Below are positions 57,497 through 64,000 of a stretch of 64,000 bases of DNA, piece by piece. The DNA is from Pedobacter sp. ISL-64. Its GTDB lineage: Bacteria > Bacteroidota > Bacteroidia > Sphingobacteriales > Sphingobacteriaceae. The stretch spans positions 59,936-123,935 of the forward strand of contig NZ_JAGGPU010000010.1 of the NCBI RefSeq assembly GCF_018613605.1. The letters run 5' to 3'. Position 1 is the stretch's first letter, and each line of letters starts with the position of its first letter. The position numbers were made by a program, and so were the translations under genes. The notes under the pieces are model-generated. The model was not told the DNA's origin, ran no database searches, and saw only the letters and a list, made by a program, of their open reading frames with translations.

Positions 57497-58156
57497 TTAG
57501 CTTAAAGTAGCTAGTGTAGTGATGCCGCCTTTTACAACCTGGTTAAGTTCTACGTTCACTTTTGTGCCTATGGGTAAAAACACATCAACCCTCGAGCCGA
57601 ATTTGATGAAACCAAATTGCTCAGCCTGTACTACCTGATCGCCTTCTTTAACATACCATACAATTCTGCGGGCTAAAGCACCGGCAATTTGACGGAACAA
57701 TACAGGGGTACCATTTTTATGCTCCACAACAGTTGTAGTACGTTCATTCTCTGTTGATGATTTTGGATTCCACGCAGCAAGGTATTTTCCTGGGTGATAT
57801 TTGAAGAACTTTACCACTCCAGAAATTGGATTACGGTTAATGTGAACATTTATTGGTGACATAAAAATCGAAACCTGTAAACGTTTATCTTTAAAATATT
57901 CTCCTTCTTCTGTTTCTTCGATTACGACTACTTTGCCATCTGCCGGACAGATAACCAGGTTTTCGCCCGAAGAAAAGCTGCGGCTCGGGTTACGGAAAAA
58001 CTGTAGTACTATAATAAATAATGCAGCTGAAAAGATATAAATGAACCAGCGCAACCAGGTTATATCGTGATATTTATAATCAACTACCGCATTGATTACG
58101 AAGATAAACAATATGCTTAAGGCAATGGTAGTGTAGCCTTCTTTATGTATGGTCAT
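57497..58156 (-). CDS. psd: Phosphatidylserine decarboxylase family protein
   Basis: Psd converts phosphatidylserine to phosphatidylethanolamine in the inner membrane. The 219-residue protein is the short archaeal/Bacteroidetes type. Two hydrophobic segments (about 9-22 and 34-52) precede the catalytic domain, with CPADGKVVVIEE, VSIFMSPINVHINRNPISG and the self-cleavage site FGSRVDVFLP, where the Gly-Ser bond is cut to form the pyruvoyl cofactor. A near-consensus CACCTTTG box lies 19 nt upstream. cdsA, earlier in the same pathway, is at 10.3 kb. Confidence 0.93.
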   Translation of the reverse strand: MTIHKEGYTTIALSILFIFVINAVVDYKYHDITWLRWFIYIFSAALFIIVLQFFRNPSRSFSSGENLVICPADGKVVVIEETEEGEYFKDKRLQVSIFMSPINVHINRNPISGVVKFFKYHPGKYLAAWNPKSSTENERTTTVVEHKNGTPVLFRQIAGALARRIVWYVKEGDQVVQAEQFGFIKFGSRVDVFLPIGTKVNVELNQVVKGGITTLATLS

Positions 58157-58211
58157 TGTTTTAGAAATTATTGGGCAAAGGTGCGAAAAATAAATTAATC
58201 CAATCTAAAAA

Positions 58212-58754
58212 TTATGCCCCGGTTGCTCTGTAAATATCAGTCAGGTTTCTACCAAGACCATTATAATCTAATCCGTAACCCACAACAAATTCGTTAGGTA
58301 TTTCAAAACCAACGTATTCTAGTTCTTCAATTTCATATTTTAAAGCACTTGGTTTAAGCAAAAGAGAAGCTACTTTAATTGAAGCAGGATTTTTTTCTTT
58401 TATCGTTTTTAAAATATGCATTAAGGTTAAGCCTGTATCAACAATATCTTCTACAATGATAATATCTCTGCCTTCGATGTTATCAGGCAGTCCGATTAAT
58501 TCTTTTACATTTCCCGAACTTGCTGTACCTTCGTATGAGGCCACACGCATAAAAGCAACTTCGCAGGGTACGTTTATTTCCTTGATTAGATCGGCCGTAA
58601 ACAAAAAACTACCATTTAATACACCAATAAATAGCGGGCATTTGCCCTCGTAATCAACATTGATCTGGATGCCAAGTAAACGGATCCGTTTGTTTAAGGT
58701 ATCGTTCTCTAAAAATATCTCGAACGCTTTATCCTCTACTTTTATTTTGTGCAT
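58212..58754 (-). CDS. hpt: Hypoxanthine phosphoribosyltransferase
   Basis: A purine-salvage enzyme making IMP (and perhaps GMP) from the free base and PRPP. The 180-residue protein has LFIGVLNGSFLFTADLIKEI, the PRPP loop GRDIIIVEDIVDTGLTLMHIL (EDIVDTG) and FVVGYGLDYNGLGRNLTDIY near the C-terminus, all typical of HPRT. It lies between psd and the GT51 gene on the same strand, with short gaps of 55 and 87 nt. Confidence 0.95.
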   Translation of the reverse strand: MHKIKVEDKAFEIFLENDTLNKRIRLLGIQINVDYEGKCPLFIGVLNGSFLFTADLIKEINVPCEVAFMRVASYEGTASSGNVKELIGLPDNIEGRDIIIVEDIVDTGLTLMHILKTIKEKNPASIKVASLLLKPSALKYEIEELEYVGFEIPNEFVVGYGLDYNGLGRNLTDIYRATGA

Positions 58755-58841
58755 ATCGCTGTTGAAAGGTTATTGTTGTTTAATTGTATAAATCAGTTAA
58801 CTGGTTAATATAAGAACTGTAAACTGCCAATTGGAAACTGG

Positions 58842-60998
58842 TTACTGAGTCTTTTCCAATTCCTTTTGTCGTTTTCGTTCTTCTCTACGCTCCAGCCTTA
58901 ATTGTTTTTTGGTTTTAGTGGTATCGGCTGGCGTGGTTATCTGTTTGCTTGTGGTATCTTTTTTAGATCCGCCACCAAAAAGACGTTCGAAGAAACTTTT
59001 ATTTTTATCGTGTACAATTACAACTGGTAAGCCGTCTCCGTCATCATCAAATGCTGTAGTATCAATAACAGCCGTATCAGGTGCTAAATACTGACGGAGA
59101 CCCTCTCTTAAGCGTACATTATAGAAACCATAACCAGAAGTATCACTCGCCACTAAACCTCTTCTTGCCATAATATTTCCCATAAACCTAAAATAGTTGA
59201 ACATGTAAGGTTTCAAGCTGCCATCAGCCATGAATTTATACATCGATGCCTTTGGTTTAGGAACAATACTCGCCAGGAATAATCCATCACCGATGGTTAA
59301 ATCGGCAGGTTGTTTTCCAAAATAATAGCGCGAAGCCTCACCTATTCCATAAATATTCTGGCCTAGTTCCATAATGTTGAAATACACCTCGAGCATCCGT
59401 TGTTTGCTTACCAAGTGGTTATGCTCAATAAGCCAAACAATTAATATCTCTTCGGCTTTACGGGCCAAGGTTTTTTGACGGCTTAAATAAACATTTTTAA
59501 CCAGCTGCATACTGATGGTACTGCCACCGCGTTTAAATTTCTTCTCTTTAAAGTTTACGGCGATTGATTTACGGATCGATTCTTCAACAAAACCGTTGTG
59601 CGTAAAAAATGATGGGTCTTCTGCTGTTAAAACCGCATTGATAAAGTTTTTCGAAATTGACGATAAAGGCGTAAAATTTGGGTTTGATGGGCCTATGGTA
59701 ATATCGCGCATTGGTTTGCCATACTCGTAAGGTGTATAGACAAATGGGCTGTTTATTTTTTGCAGATTGGTTTTACCCCATTGTACAATTTTGAAATCAA
59801 CGGGTGTTAAGGTAGAGCTAAAGCGCACGCTGTCTGGCACTTTAGTGTCTAAATAAAAATTTAGGTTATATTTCACTTTGCCCTGTACTTTTAATCCTTC
59901 CAGCGATTCGAACAAGCCTTGTGGAAAAGCATCTAAAACCCCTTGTGCATCCTGTTCTTCGGCATTTAGCTTTAACTCATATATTTTGTTCTTTCCTAAA
60001 GTATATTTAACAAAAGGATGGATCTGTGCATTTTTTAGGTAGGCTGTTGAGGTGCTGTCTAAAGCAATGAAATTAGGCCCAACTAAAATATCGGCATCCA
60101 GTTTTGCACTTTGTACAATGATGTCGTTCGAAGCAATGCGTGGCTGATTAATCAGCATGTTTTTTACCGACCAAGAGCCAGAAATTTTATAATCGTCGCC
60201 GCTGTATTTTGCATTTTTAAGCTCGGTTTGTAAGGTATCAAAACTGATTTTTGCATGTAGCTTATTGTTTAAGTAAGGTAATTCCAGTTTTTTTCCATCG
60301 GCATAAGCGGTAAAGCTCAATTCTTTGCTGCCTGGGTTTACATAACCGTTTACATGCCAAGTAGATTCGTTATTGTTTACATCAATGGTTGATTTTAAAT
60401 CGCCGCCGTCAATTGTAGCCGTTGTTGCAAAAGTCAACTTGGCTGTATCATGGTCATTTAATTTAAATACCATGTTCTTCACATCCATATCGTCAGGGAT
60501 TTTGTATAAAACCTGATTTAAGATGTTGCTGGCTATTTCTGGTAAGTTGGCTTTTCCATTGGTTTGGGTGCTGTCTTTTTTCTTACGCTTTAAGATGAAA
60601 TCGATATTTGTGGTCGAATCTTTAAGTACAACACTTACAAAGCCATTGTTAAGTTTTACTTCTGAGAGTTTTACTTTGCCAAAAATGAGCGGGAAAAGTT
60701 TTACACCCACACTGAGTTCGCCAATATTAGAAAGCGTATCCCTATCTTTAGGAACAACAGAAATATTGGTCATTTTTACGGTGCTAAGCCCTGTAAAACC
60801 GGCCGATCCTATTTTTACCTCCAAACCATAGTCCTTGTCGGCCTTGGCAATTGCTTTGGCCACCATTTTTTTAAGAAGCGCTTCCCTTTTGCTATAGGCT
60901 ACCGCACCCAATGCAATACAAACAACTAAAAAAACACCTAAAATCCAGGCTCCGATTTTTAAATATTTTTTGGGGATCTTAATTTTTGGTATTCGCAT
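58842..60998 (-). CDS. AsmA-like protein fused to a GT51 peptidoglycan glycosyltransferase
   Basis: A 718-residue inner-membrane protein. After one helix (about 16-34, ILGVFLVVCIALGAV) comes an AsmA/DUF748-like exported region (about 40-430) of beta-helical character. The monofunctional transglycosylase domain (about 450-625) has catalytic E460 in AEDPSFFTHNGF, then RGGSTISMQLVKN (motif 2), RKAEEILIVWLIEH (motif 3) and MLEVYFNIMELGQNIYGIGEASRYYF. No transpeptidase domain follows. The tail is Lys/Arg/Glu-rich (KKQLRLERREERKRQKELE). It probably polymerises glycan strands; the AsmA part may link it to the outer envelope. Confidence 0.9.
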   Translation of the reverse strand: MRIPKIKIPKKYLKIGAWILGVFLVVCIALGAVAYSKREALLKKMVAKAIAKADKDYGLEVKIGSAGFTGLSTVKMTNISVVPKDRDTLSNIGELSVGVKLFPLIFGKVKLSEVKLNNGFVSVVLKDSTTNIDFILKRKKKDSTQTNGKANLPEIASNILNQVLYKIPDDMDVKNMVFKLNDHDTAKLTFATTATIDGGDLKSTIDVNNNESTWHVNGYVNPGSKELSFTAYADGKKLELPYLNNKLHAKISFDTLQTELKNAKYSGDDYKISGSWSVKNMLINQPRIASNDIIVQSAKLDADILVGPNFIALDSTSTAYLKNAQIHPFVKYTLGKNKIYELKLNAEEQDAQGVLDAFPQGLFESLEGLKVQGKVKYNLNFYLDTKVPDSVRFSSTLTPVDFKIVQWGKTNLQKINSPFVYTPYEYGKPMRDITIGPSNPNFTPLSSISKNFINAVLTAEDPSFFTHNGFVEESIRKSIAVNFKEKKFKRGGSTISMQLVKNVYLSRQKTLARKAEEILIVWLIEHNHLVSKQRMLEVYFNIMELGQNIYGIGEASRYYFGKQPADLTIGDGLFLASIVPKPKASMYKFMADGSLKPYMFNYFRFMGNIMARRGLVASDTSGYGFYNVRLREGLRQYLAPDTAVIDTTAFDDDGDGLPVVIVHDKNKSFFERLFGGGSKKDTTSKQITTPADTTKTKKQLRLERREERKRQKELEKTQ

Positions 60999-61105
60999 AT
61001 AGTCGTTAAAATGGTTAATTGCTTAAACGTAACAATTAAATGTTTATTTCGTGTTAAAATTACAGTTAAAAAGCCTAAATAAAAGTATTTGTGGCTATGT
61101 TTTGT

Positions 61106-61113
61106 TAATTTTG
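61106..61113 (+). promoter_or_regulatory. -7 box (TAATTTTG) of mrp
   Basis: Exact TAnnTTTG, 16 nt before ATG 61130. Confidence 0.45.
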
Positions 61114-61129
61114 AATTTAAATTAATACC

Positions 61130-62206
61130 ATGCAGATTAGCCCGCAACAAGTTTTAGATGCGCTTAAAAATGTTGAAGATCCCGATCTTAAAAAAGATCT
61201 GGTTACTTTAAACATGATTAAAGATTTACAGATAACAGATAACCAGGTCAATTTTACATTAGAGCTTACTACGCCTGCATGTCCGATGAAGGAAATGCTA
61301 AAAAATGCCTGTACAAATGCCATCAAGCATTTTGTATCGCCAACAGCAGAAGTCACGATCAATGTAACTTCGAGGGTTACCCAGCCAAGCAATTCATCAT
61401 CATTAGATAATATCAAAAACATCATTTTGGTTTCATCCGGAAAAGGAGGAGTTGGTAAATCTACGGTAGCGAGTAATCTGGCGGTTGTATTGGCCAAGGA
61501 TGGTGCAAAAGTTGGCCTTATTGATGCCGATATTTATGGGCCATCGGTACCCACCATGTTCGATCTGGTTGATGCCAAGCCAGGTGCAGAAGAAACAGCG
61601 GATGGTAAAACCAAAATTTTACCGATTGAAAAATATGGAATCAAATTATTGTCTTTAGGTTTTTTTGCAGATCCGGGGCAACCAGTGCCATGGCGCGGAC
61701 CAATGGCTTCAAACGCAGTAAAACAATTGTTTAACGATACCAACTGGGGGGAGCTGGATTATCTGATCGTAGATCTTCCACCGGGAACCGGCGATATCCA
61801 CATCACCATTACGCAAAGCTTCCCGATTTCGGGGGCGGTGGTAGTTACGACACCTCAACAGGTTGCTTTGGCCGATACGCACAAAGGTCTGGCTATGTTC
61901 AGGATGCCGGGAATTAATATTCCGATTTTAGGCGTTATAGAAAACATGTCGTATTTTACACCAGCAGAATTGCCGGAGAATAAATATTATATCTTCGGAA
62001 AAGGTGGCGGTACCGAACTTGCAGCGCGTTTTGATGTGCCGTTTTTAGGCGAAATTCCAATTATCCAGAGCATTTCGGAAGCTGGAGATAAAGGGAAACC
62101 GGTAGCGCTAAACCAGAACCCTCAACTTGATGTTATATTTGGAGATATTGCAAGTAAAATTGCACAACAGATATCCATCAACAATGCGCAAATGGTGAAT
62201 TGCTAA
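61130..62206 (+). CDS. mrp: Mrp/NBP35-family Fe-S carrier ATPase
   Basis: A P-loop ATPase that carries Fe-S clusters to target enzymes. The 358-residue protein has an N-terminal MIP18/DUF59 domain (about 1-80, VEDPDLKKDLVTLNMIKDL). The deviant Walker A SSGKGGVGKST (K110), DADIYGPSVPTMF and LIVDLPPGTGDIHITI follow. The C-terminal CxxC that binds the bridging cluster in most ApbC/Mrp proteins is not seen: the segment reads ENMSYFTPAELPENKYYIFGKGGG. A nifU-like gene follows 34 nt later, so the pair forms a small Fe-S unit. Confidence 0.93.
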   Translation: MQISPQQVLDALKNVEDPDLKKDLVTLNMIKDLQITDNQVNFTLELTTPACPMKEMLKNACTNAIKHFVSPTAEVTINVTSRVTQPSNSSSLDNIKNIILVSSGKGGVGKSTVASNLAVVLAKDGAKVGLIDADIYGPSVPTMFDLVDAKPGAEETADGKTKILPIEKYGIKLLSLGFFADPGQPVPWRGPMASNAVKQLFNDTNWGELDYLIVDLPPGTGDIHITITQSFPISGAVVVTTPQQVALADTHKGLAMFRMPGINIPILGVIENMSYFTPAELPENKYYIFGKGGGTELAARFDVPFLGEIPIIQSISEAGDKGKPVALNQNPQLDVIFGDIASKIAQQISINNAQMVNC

Positions 62207-62240
62207 AAAATTACTATTTTTATAAATTAAAATATATATA

Positions 62241-62486
62241 ATGAATTTAACAGAACAAGTAGAACAGGCATTGGAAACTATCAGGCCGTATTTAAAGGCT
62301 GATGGAGGTGATGTTTCTGTTGAAGAAATTACATCTGAAGGAACAGTAAAGCTTAAGCTTTTAGGCAACTGCGGTTCTTGCCCGATGAGTTTCATGACTA
62401 TGAAATCTGGTATCGAACAGGCAATCATGAAAGCCGTTCCTCAGATCACTTCGGTAGTTGCCGTTAACATGGCCGAGCAAGATTAA
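62241..62486 (+). CDS. NifU-like Fe-S scaffold protein (NifU C-terminal domain)
   Basis: An 81-residue protein consisting only of the NifU C-terminal (Nfu) domain. IRPYLKADGGDVSVEEI and VKLKLLGNCGSCPMSFMTMKSGIEQAIMKAVPQI show the family core with the cluster-binding CGSC. Nfu proteins hold a 4Fe-4S cluster and pass it on. The neighbouring mrp suggests that the two act in sequence. Confidence 0.94.
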   Translation: MNLTEQVEQALETIRPYLKADGGDVSVEEITSEGTVKLKLLGNCGSCPMSFMTMKSGIEQAIMKAVPQITSVVAVNMAEQD

Positions 62487-62526
62487 GCTTTAACACTATT
62501 TAACAAGGAAGTTTTATTAATAAAAT

Positions 62527-62534
62527 TACTTTTG
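62527..62534 (+). promoter_or_regulatory. -7 box (TACTTTTG) of the gene at 62540
   Basis: Exact TAnnTTTG, five nt before ATG 62540. Confidence 0.5.
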
Positions 62535-62539
62535 TCTTA

Positions 62540-63175
62540 ATGAGATATTGTGTTGCCCTAATTTGCCTTATTTTTTCTGTTACCGCTTTTGCACAACAAA
62601 AGCCGGCACAGGATAAACTCATCCAATTTTCAGGGATTATTACCGATATCGATAGCTCAAATGTGATTCCTTATGTTACCATCACCAATCTTTCTGCAAA
62701 GAGTAAAAGGGTTGGTGCTGATTATAGAGGATATTTTACCTTCATTGTTAATCCTGGTGATACCATCTTGTTTACGGCCATTGGTTATAAGAAGTTTTCT
62801 ACTGTAATTCCTGAAGGCACACCCGATAGCAAATACACCATTATGGTTAAGCTGAAGGCCAATGTGATCGATTTACCATCGGTGCGTGTTTTTCCATGGG
62901 CAACAACAGAAGAATTTACCCGCGAGTTTTTGTCGATGAAACTGGCGGATGATGATATGGCCATAGCCAAAAAGAACCTTTCGCGCTCTTCAATTGATGG
63001 TTTAATTCAAACCTTGCCTCGTGATGGACAGGAAATAGGCAGCCAAAACTATCGGTATAATTTTGATAGGATGATCAATAAGAATATGGTGCAAACCAAT
63101 CCCCTACTTAATCCTTTCGCCTGGGGTAAGCTGATGCAGCAGATTTTTGATGGGGATAAGAGTAGGACGAATTAG
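62540..63175 (+). CDS. Exported carboxypeptidase-regulatory-like domain protein
   Basis: A 211-residue exported protein with signal peptide MRYCVALICLIFSVTAFAQ. Residues about 30-110 form a CarboxypepD_reg-like beta-sandwich: FSGIITDIDSSNVIPYVTITNLSAKSKRVGADYRGYFTFIVNPGDTILFTAIGYKKFSTVIPEG. This is the module found at the N-terminus of TonB-dependent receptors, here without a receptor. The rest (about 115-211) is a short helical tail with no known domain (FTREFLSMKLADDDMAIAKKNL). The function is unknown; such stand-alone forms are common in Bacteroidetes. Confidence 0.82.
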   Translation: MRYCVALICLIFSVTAFAQQKPAQDKLIQFSGIITDIDSSNVIPYVTITNLSAKSKRVGADYRGYFTFIVNPGDTILFTAIGYKKFSTVIPEGTPDSKYTIMVKLKANVIDLPSVRVFPWATTEEFTREFLSMKLADDDMAIAKKNLSRSSIDGLIQTLPRDGQEIGSQNYRYNFDRMINKNMVQTNPLLNPFAWGKLMQQIFDGDKSRTN

Positions 63176-63251
63176 TCTGGAGTCTTAAGTTCGGAGTTCT
63201 TAGTCTTGGATGCAGAAGACCAAACGCTATTTAATCATTATTTTATTTAGC

Positions 63252-63318
63252 AGTCATCCTGAATTTATTTCAGGGTTTATGCGGCTATAAAGATCCTGAA
63301 ATAAATTCAGGATAACGA
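63252..63318. repeat. Dispersed palindromic repeat, GTCATCCTGAATTTATTTCAG class
   Basis: GTCATCCTGAATTTATTTCAGG is mirrored by CCTGAAATAAATTCAGGATAACGAC with a 19-nt loop, a nearly perfect stem. It lies between the convergent genes at 62540 and def. Confidence 0.85.
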
Positions 63319-63400
63319 CCAAGGGTAATTAATGCTGGTAGACCTTAAAACAAAAAAGGGAAAACGTTTCCATTTTCCCTCTGATATCTTACATCAAAAC

Positions 63401-63961
63401 TTATCTTTTCTTACTTTTATTCGGAAACTTCATTTTGTAATCTGTTTTGATATTTCCTTTCGAAATCGCATCCAGTTTGCTTTTAAGCATGGTTTTGCGA
63501 AGAACACTTACTTTATCGGTAAATAATTTTCCTTCAATATGATCGTATTCATGTTGGATTACGCGTGCAGGCATTCCGTCTACATCTTCAGTATGTTCTA
63601 CCCAGTTTTCATCAAAATAGGTAATCTTGACATTCGGCTTGCGCATAATGTTTTCACGGATATCAGGAATACTTAAGCAGCCTTCGTTAAAACTCCAGGC
63701 TTCGCCCGTTTCTTCCAAAATTTCGGCATTGATAAATACTTTTTTATAGCCTGGTTTACCGTCTTCATCCTCGCCTGTATCTACAATAAACAAGCGGATA
63801 GGCAAACCAACCTGAGGAGCAGCTAAGCCCACACCATTTGCATAATACATGGTGTCGAACATGTCGCTGATTAATTGTTCTAATCCGGGATAATCTTTAT
63901 CGATATCGGTTCCTACCTTTTTTAAAACAGGATCACCGTAAGCTACTATTGGTAATTTCAT
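63401..63961 (-). CDS. def: Peptide deformylase
   Basis: Def removes the formyl group from nascent N-termini. ATG 63961 gives 186 residues beginning MKLPIVAYGDPVLKKVGTDIDKDYP; the longer frame from 63997 reads through the repeat. All three motifs are present: GVGLAAPQVG (motif I), EGCLSIP (motif II, Cys ligand) and QHEYDHIEG (motif III, HExxH metal site). The C-terminal basic tail ends NKSKKR. Its upstream side holds the start of a palindromic repeat at the window edge. Confidence 0.96.
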   Translation of the reverse strand: MKLPIVAYGDPVLKKVGTDIDKDYPGLEQLISDMFDTMYYANGVGLAAPQVGLPIRLFIVDTGEDEDGKPGYKKVFINAEILEETGEAWSFNEGCLSIPDIRENIMRKPNVKITYFDENWVEHTEDVDGMPARVIQHEYDHIEGKLFTDKVSVLRKTMLKSKLDAISKGNIKTDYKMKFPNKSKKR

Positions 63962-63981
63962 TGTATTATATTTATGTCGCC

Positions 63982-64000
63982 CGTCATTGCGAGGCACGAA
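63982..64000. repeat. Start of a dispersed palindromic repeat, cut by the window edge
   Basis: CGTCATTGCGAGGCACGAA is identical over all 19 bases to the beginning of the element at 65-144. Confidence 0.8.

Noticed and set aside
1..64000. tRNA, rRNA or prophage genes
   Set aside because: I looked in all gaps and saw no cloverleaf with TTCGA/TTCAA arms and acceptor pairing, no rRNA core sequence, and no phage structural gene.

Overview
The window is an ordinary chromosomal stretch from a low-GC member of the Bacteroidetes, most likely a Pedobacter-like Sphingobacteriaceae. The evidence is the promoter signature TAnnTTTG in front of many genes, the near absence of Shine-Dalgarno sites, a SusC-type GYGTQ motif, 7TMR-DISM histidine kinases, and the family content (YugP peptidase, LUD-FtsH-RsfS cluster, two-gene DsbD, AsmA-GT51 fusion). 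I see no rRNA, tRNA, CRISPR array, prophage or complete insertion sequence. The species call is an inference from these traits.

Layout. 1-7.2 kb: symporter, thiL, rmuC, purU, FAD oxidoreductase, zinc peptidase. 7.2-7.7 kb: repeat-rich gap with a solitary IS3-like end. 7.7-12.4 kb: apaG-dusB facing a CPBP protease/DUF2007/cdsA set, a methyltransferase and a thioesterase. 12.5-15.3 kb: metE behind a cobalamin riboswitch. 15.4-19 kb: M14 peptidase and FrnE-like thiol oxidoreductase. 19.3-24 kb: DUF3820/ATPase cassette and mfd, separated by tandem palindromes. 24-30.3 kb: DUF2752/TM2, Nif3/zinc-ribbon, TPR and KAS III genes. 30.4-35.8 kb: two-component system 1, a secreted protein, a frame-broken pseudogene and an LpxR-like protein. 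35.8-43.5 kb: rsfS-ftsH-LUD, birA, DsbD pair, pfkA, YbjQ. 43.6-47.4 kb: a large VIT/vWA protein and a nucleotidase. 47.5-55.9 kb: the rpsP-rimM-trmD-rplS set, interrupted by a membrane-protein/XRE pair, a lipoprotein, two-component system 2, a WG-repeat protein and a frameshifted gene. 56-64 kb: mscS, psd, hpt, AsmA-GT51, mrp-nifU, a carboxypeptidase-regulatory-like protein and def.

The most interesting signal is shared by the two unlinked 7TMR-DISM/NarL-type two-component loci, about 20 kb apart. Each has the same interrupted inverted repeat (AAATATACC, 7 nt, GGGTAT), about 55-60 nt before the start of a neighbouring secreted-protein gene (33090 and 53485). This suggests a shared regulon built from a membrane sensor, a LuxR-type regulator and an exported protein. 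Both loci also contain decayed genes.

A second general signal is a set of at least nine genes whose TAnnTTTG/A -7 box ends only 3-5 nt before the start codon, which predicts leaderless or almost leaderless mRNAs. Dispersed palindromic repeats of two sequence classes fill most convergent gaps. The rest of the window is core metabolism and housekeeping.
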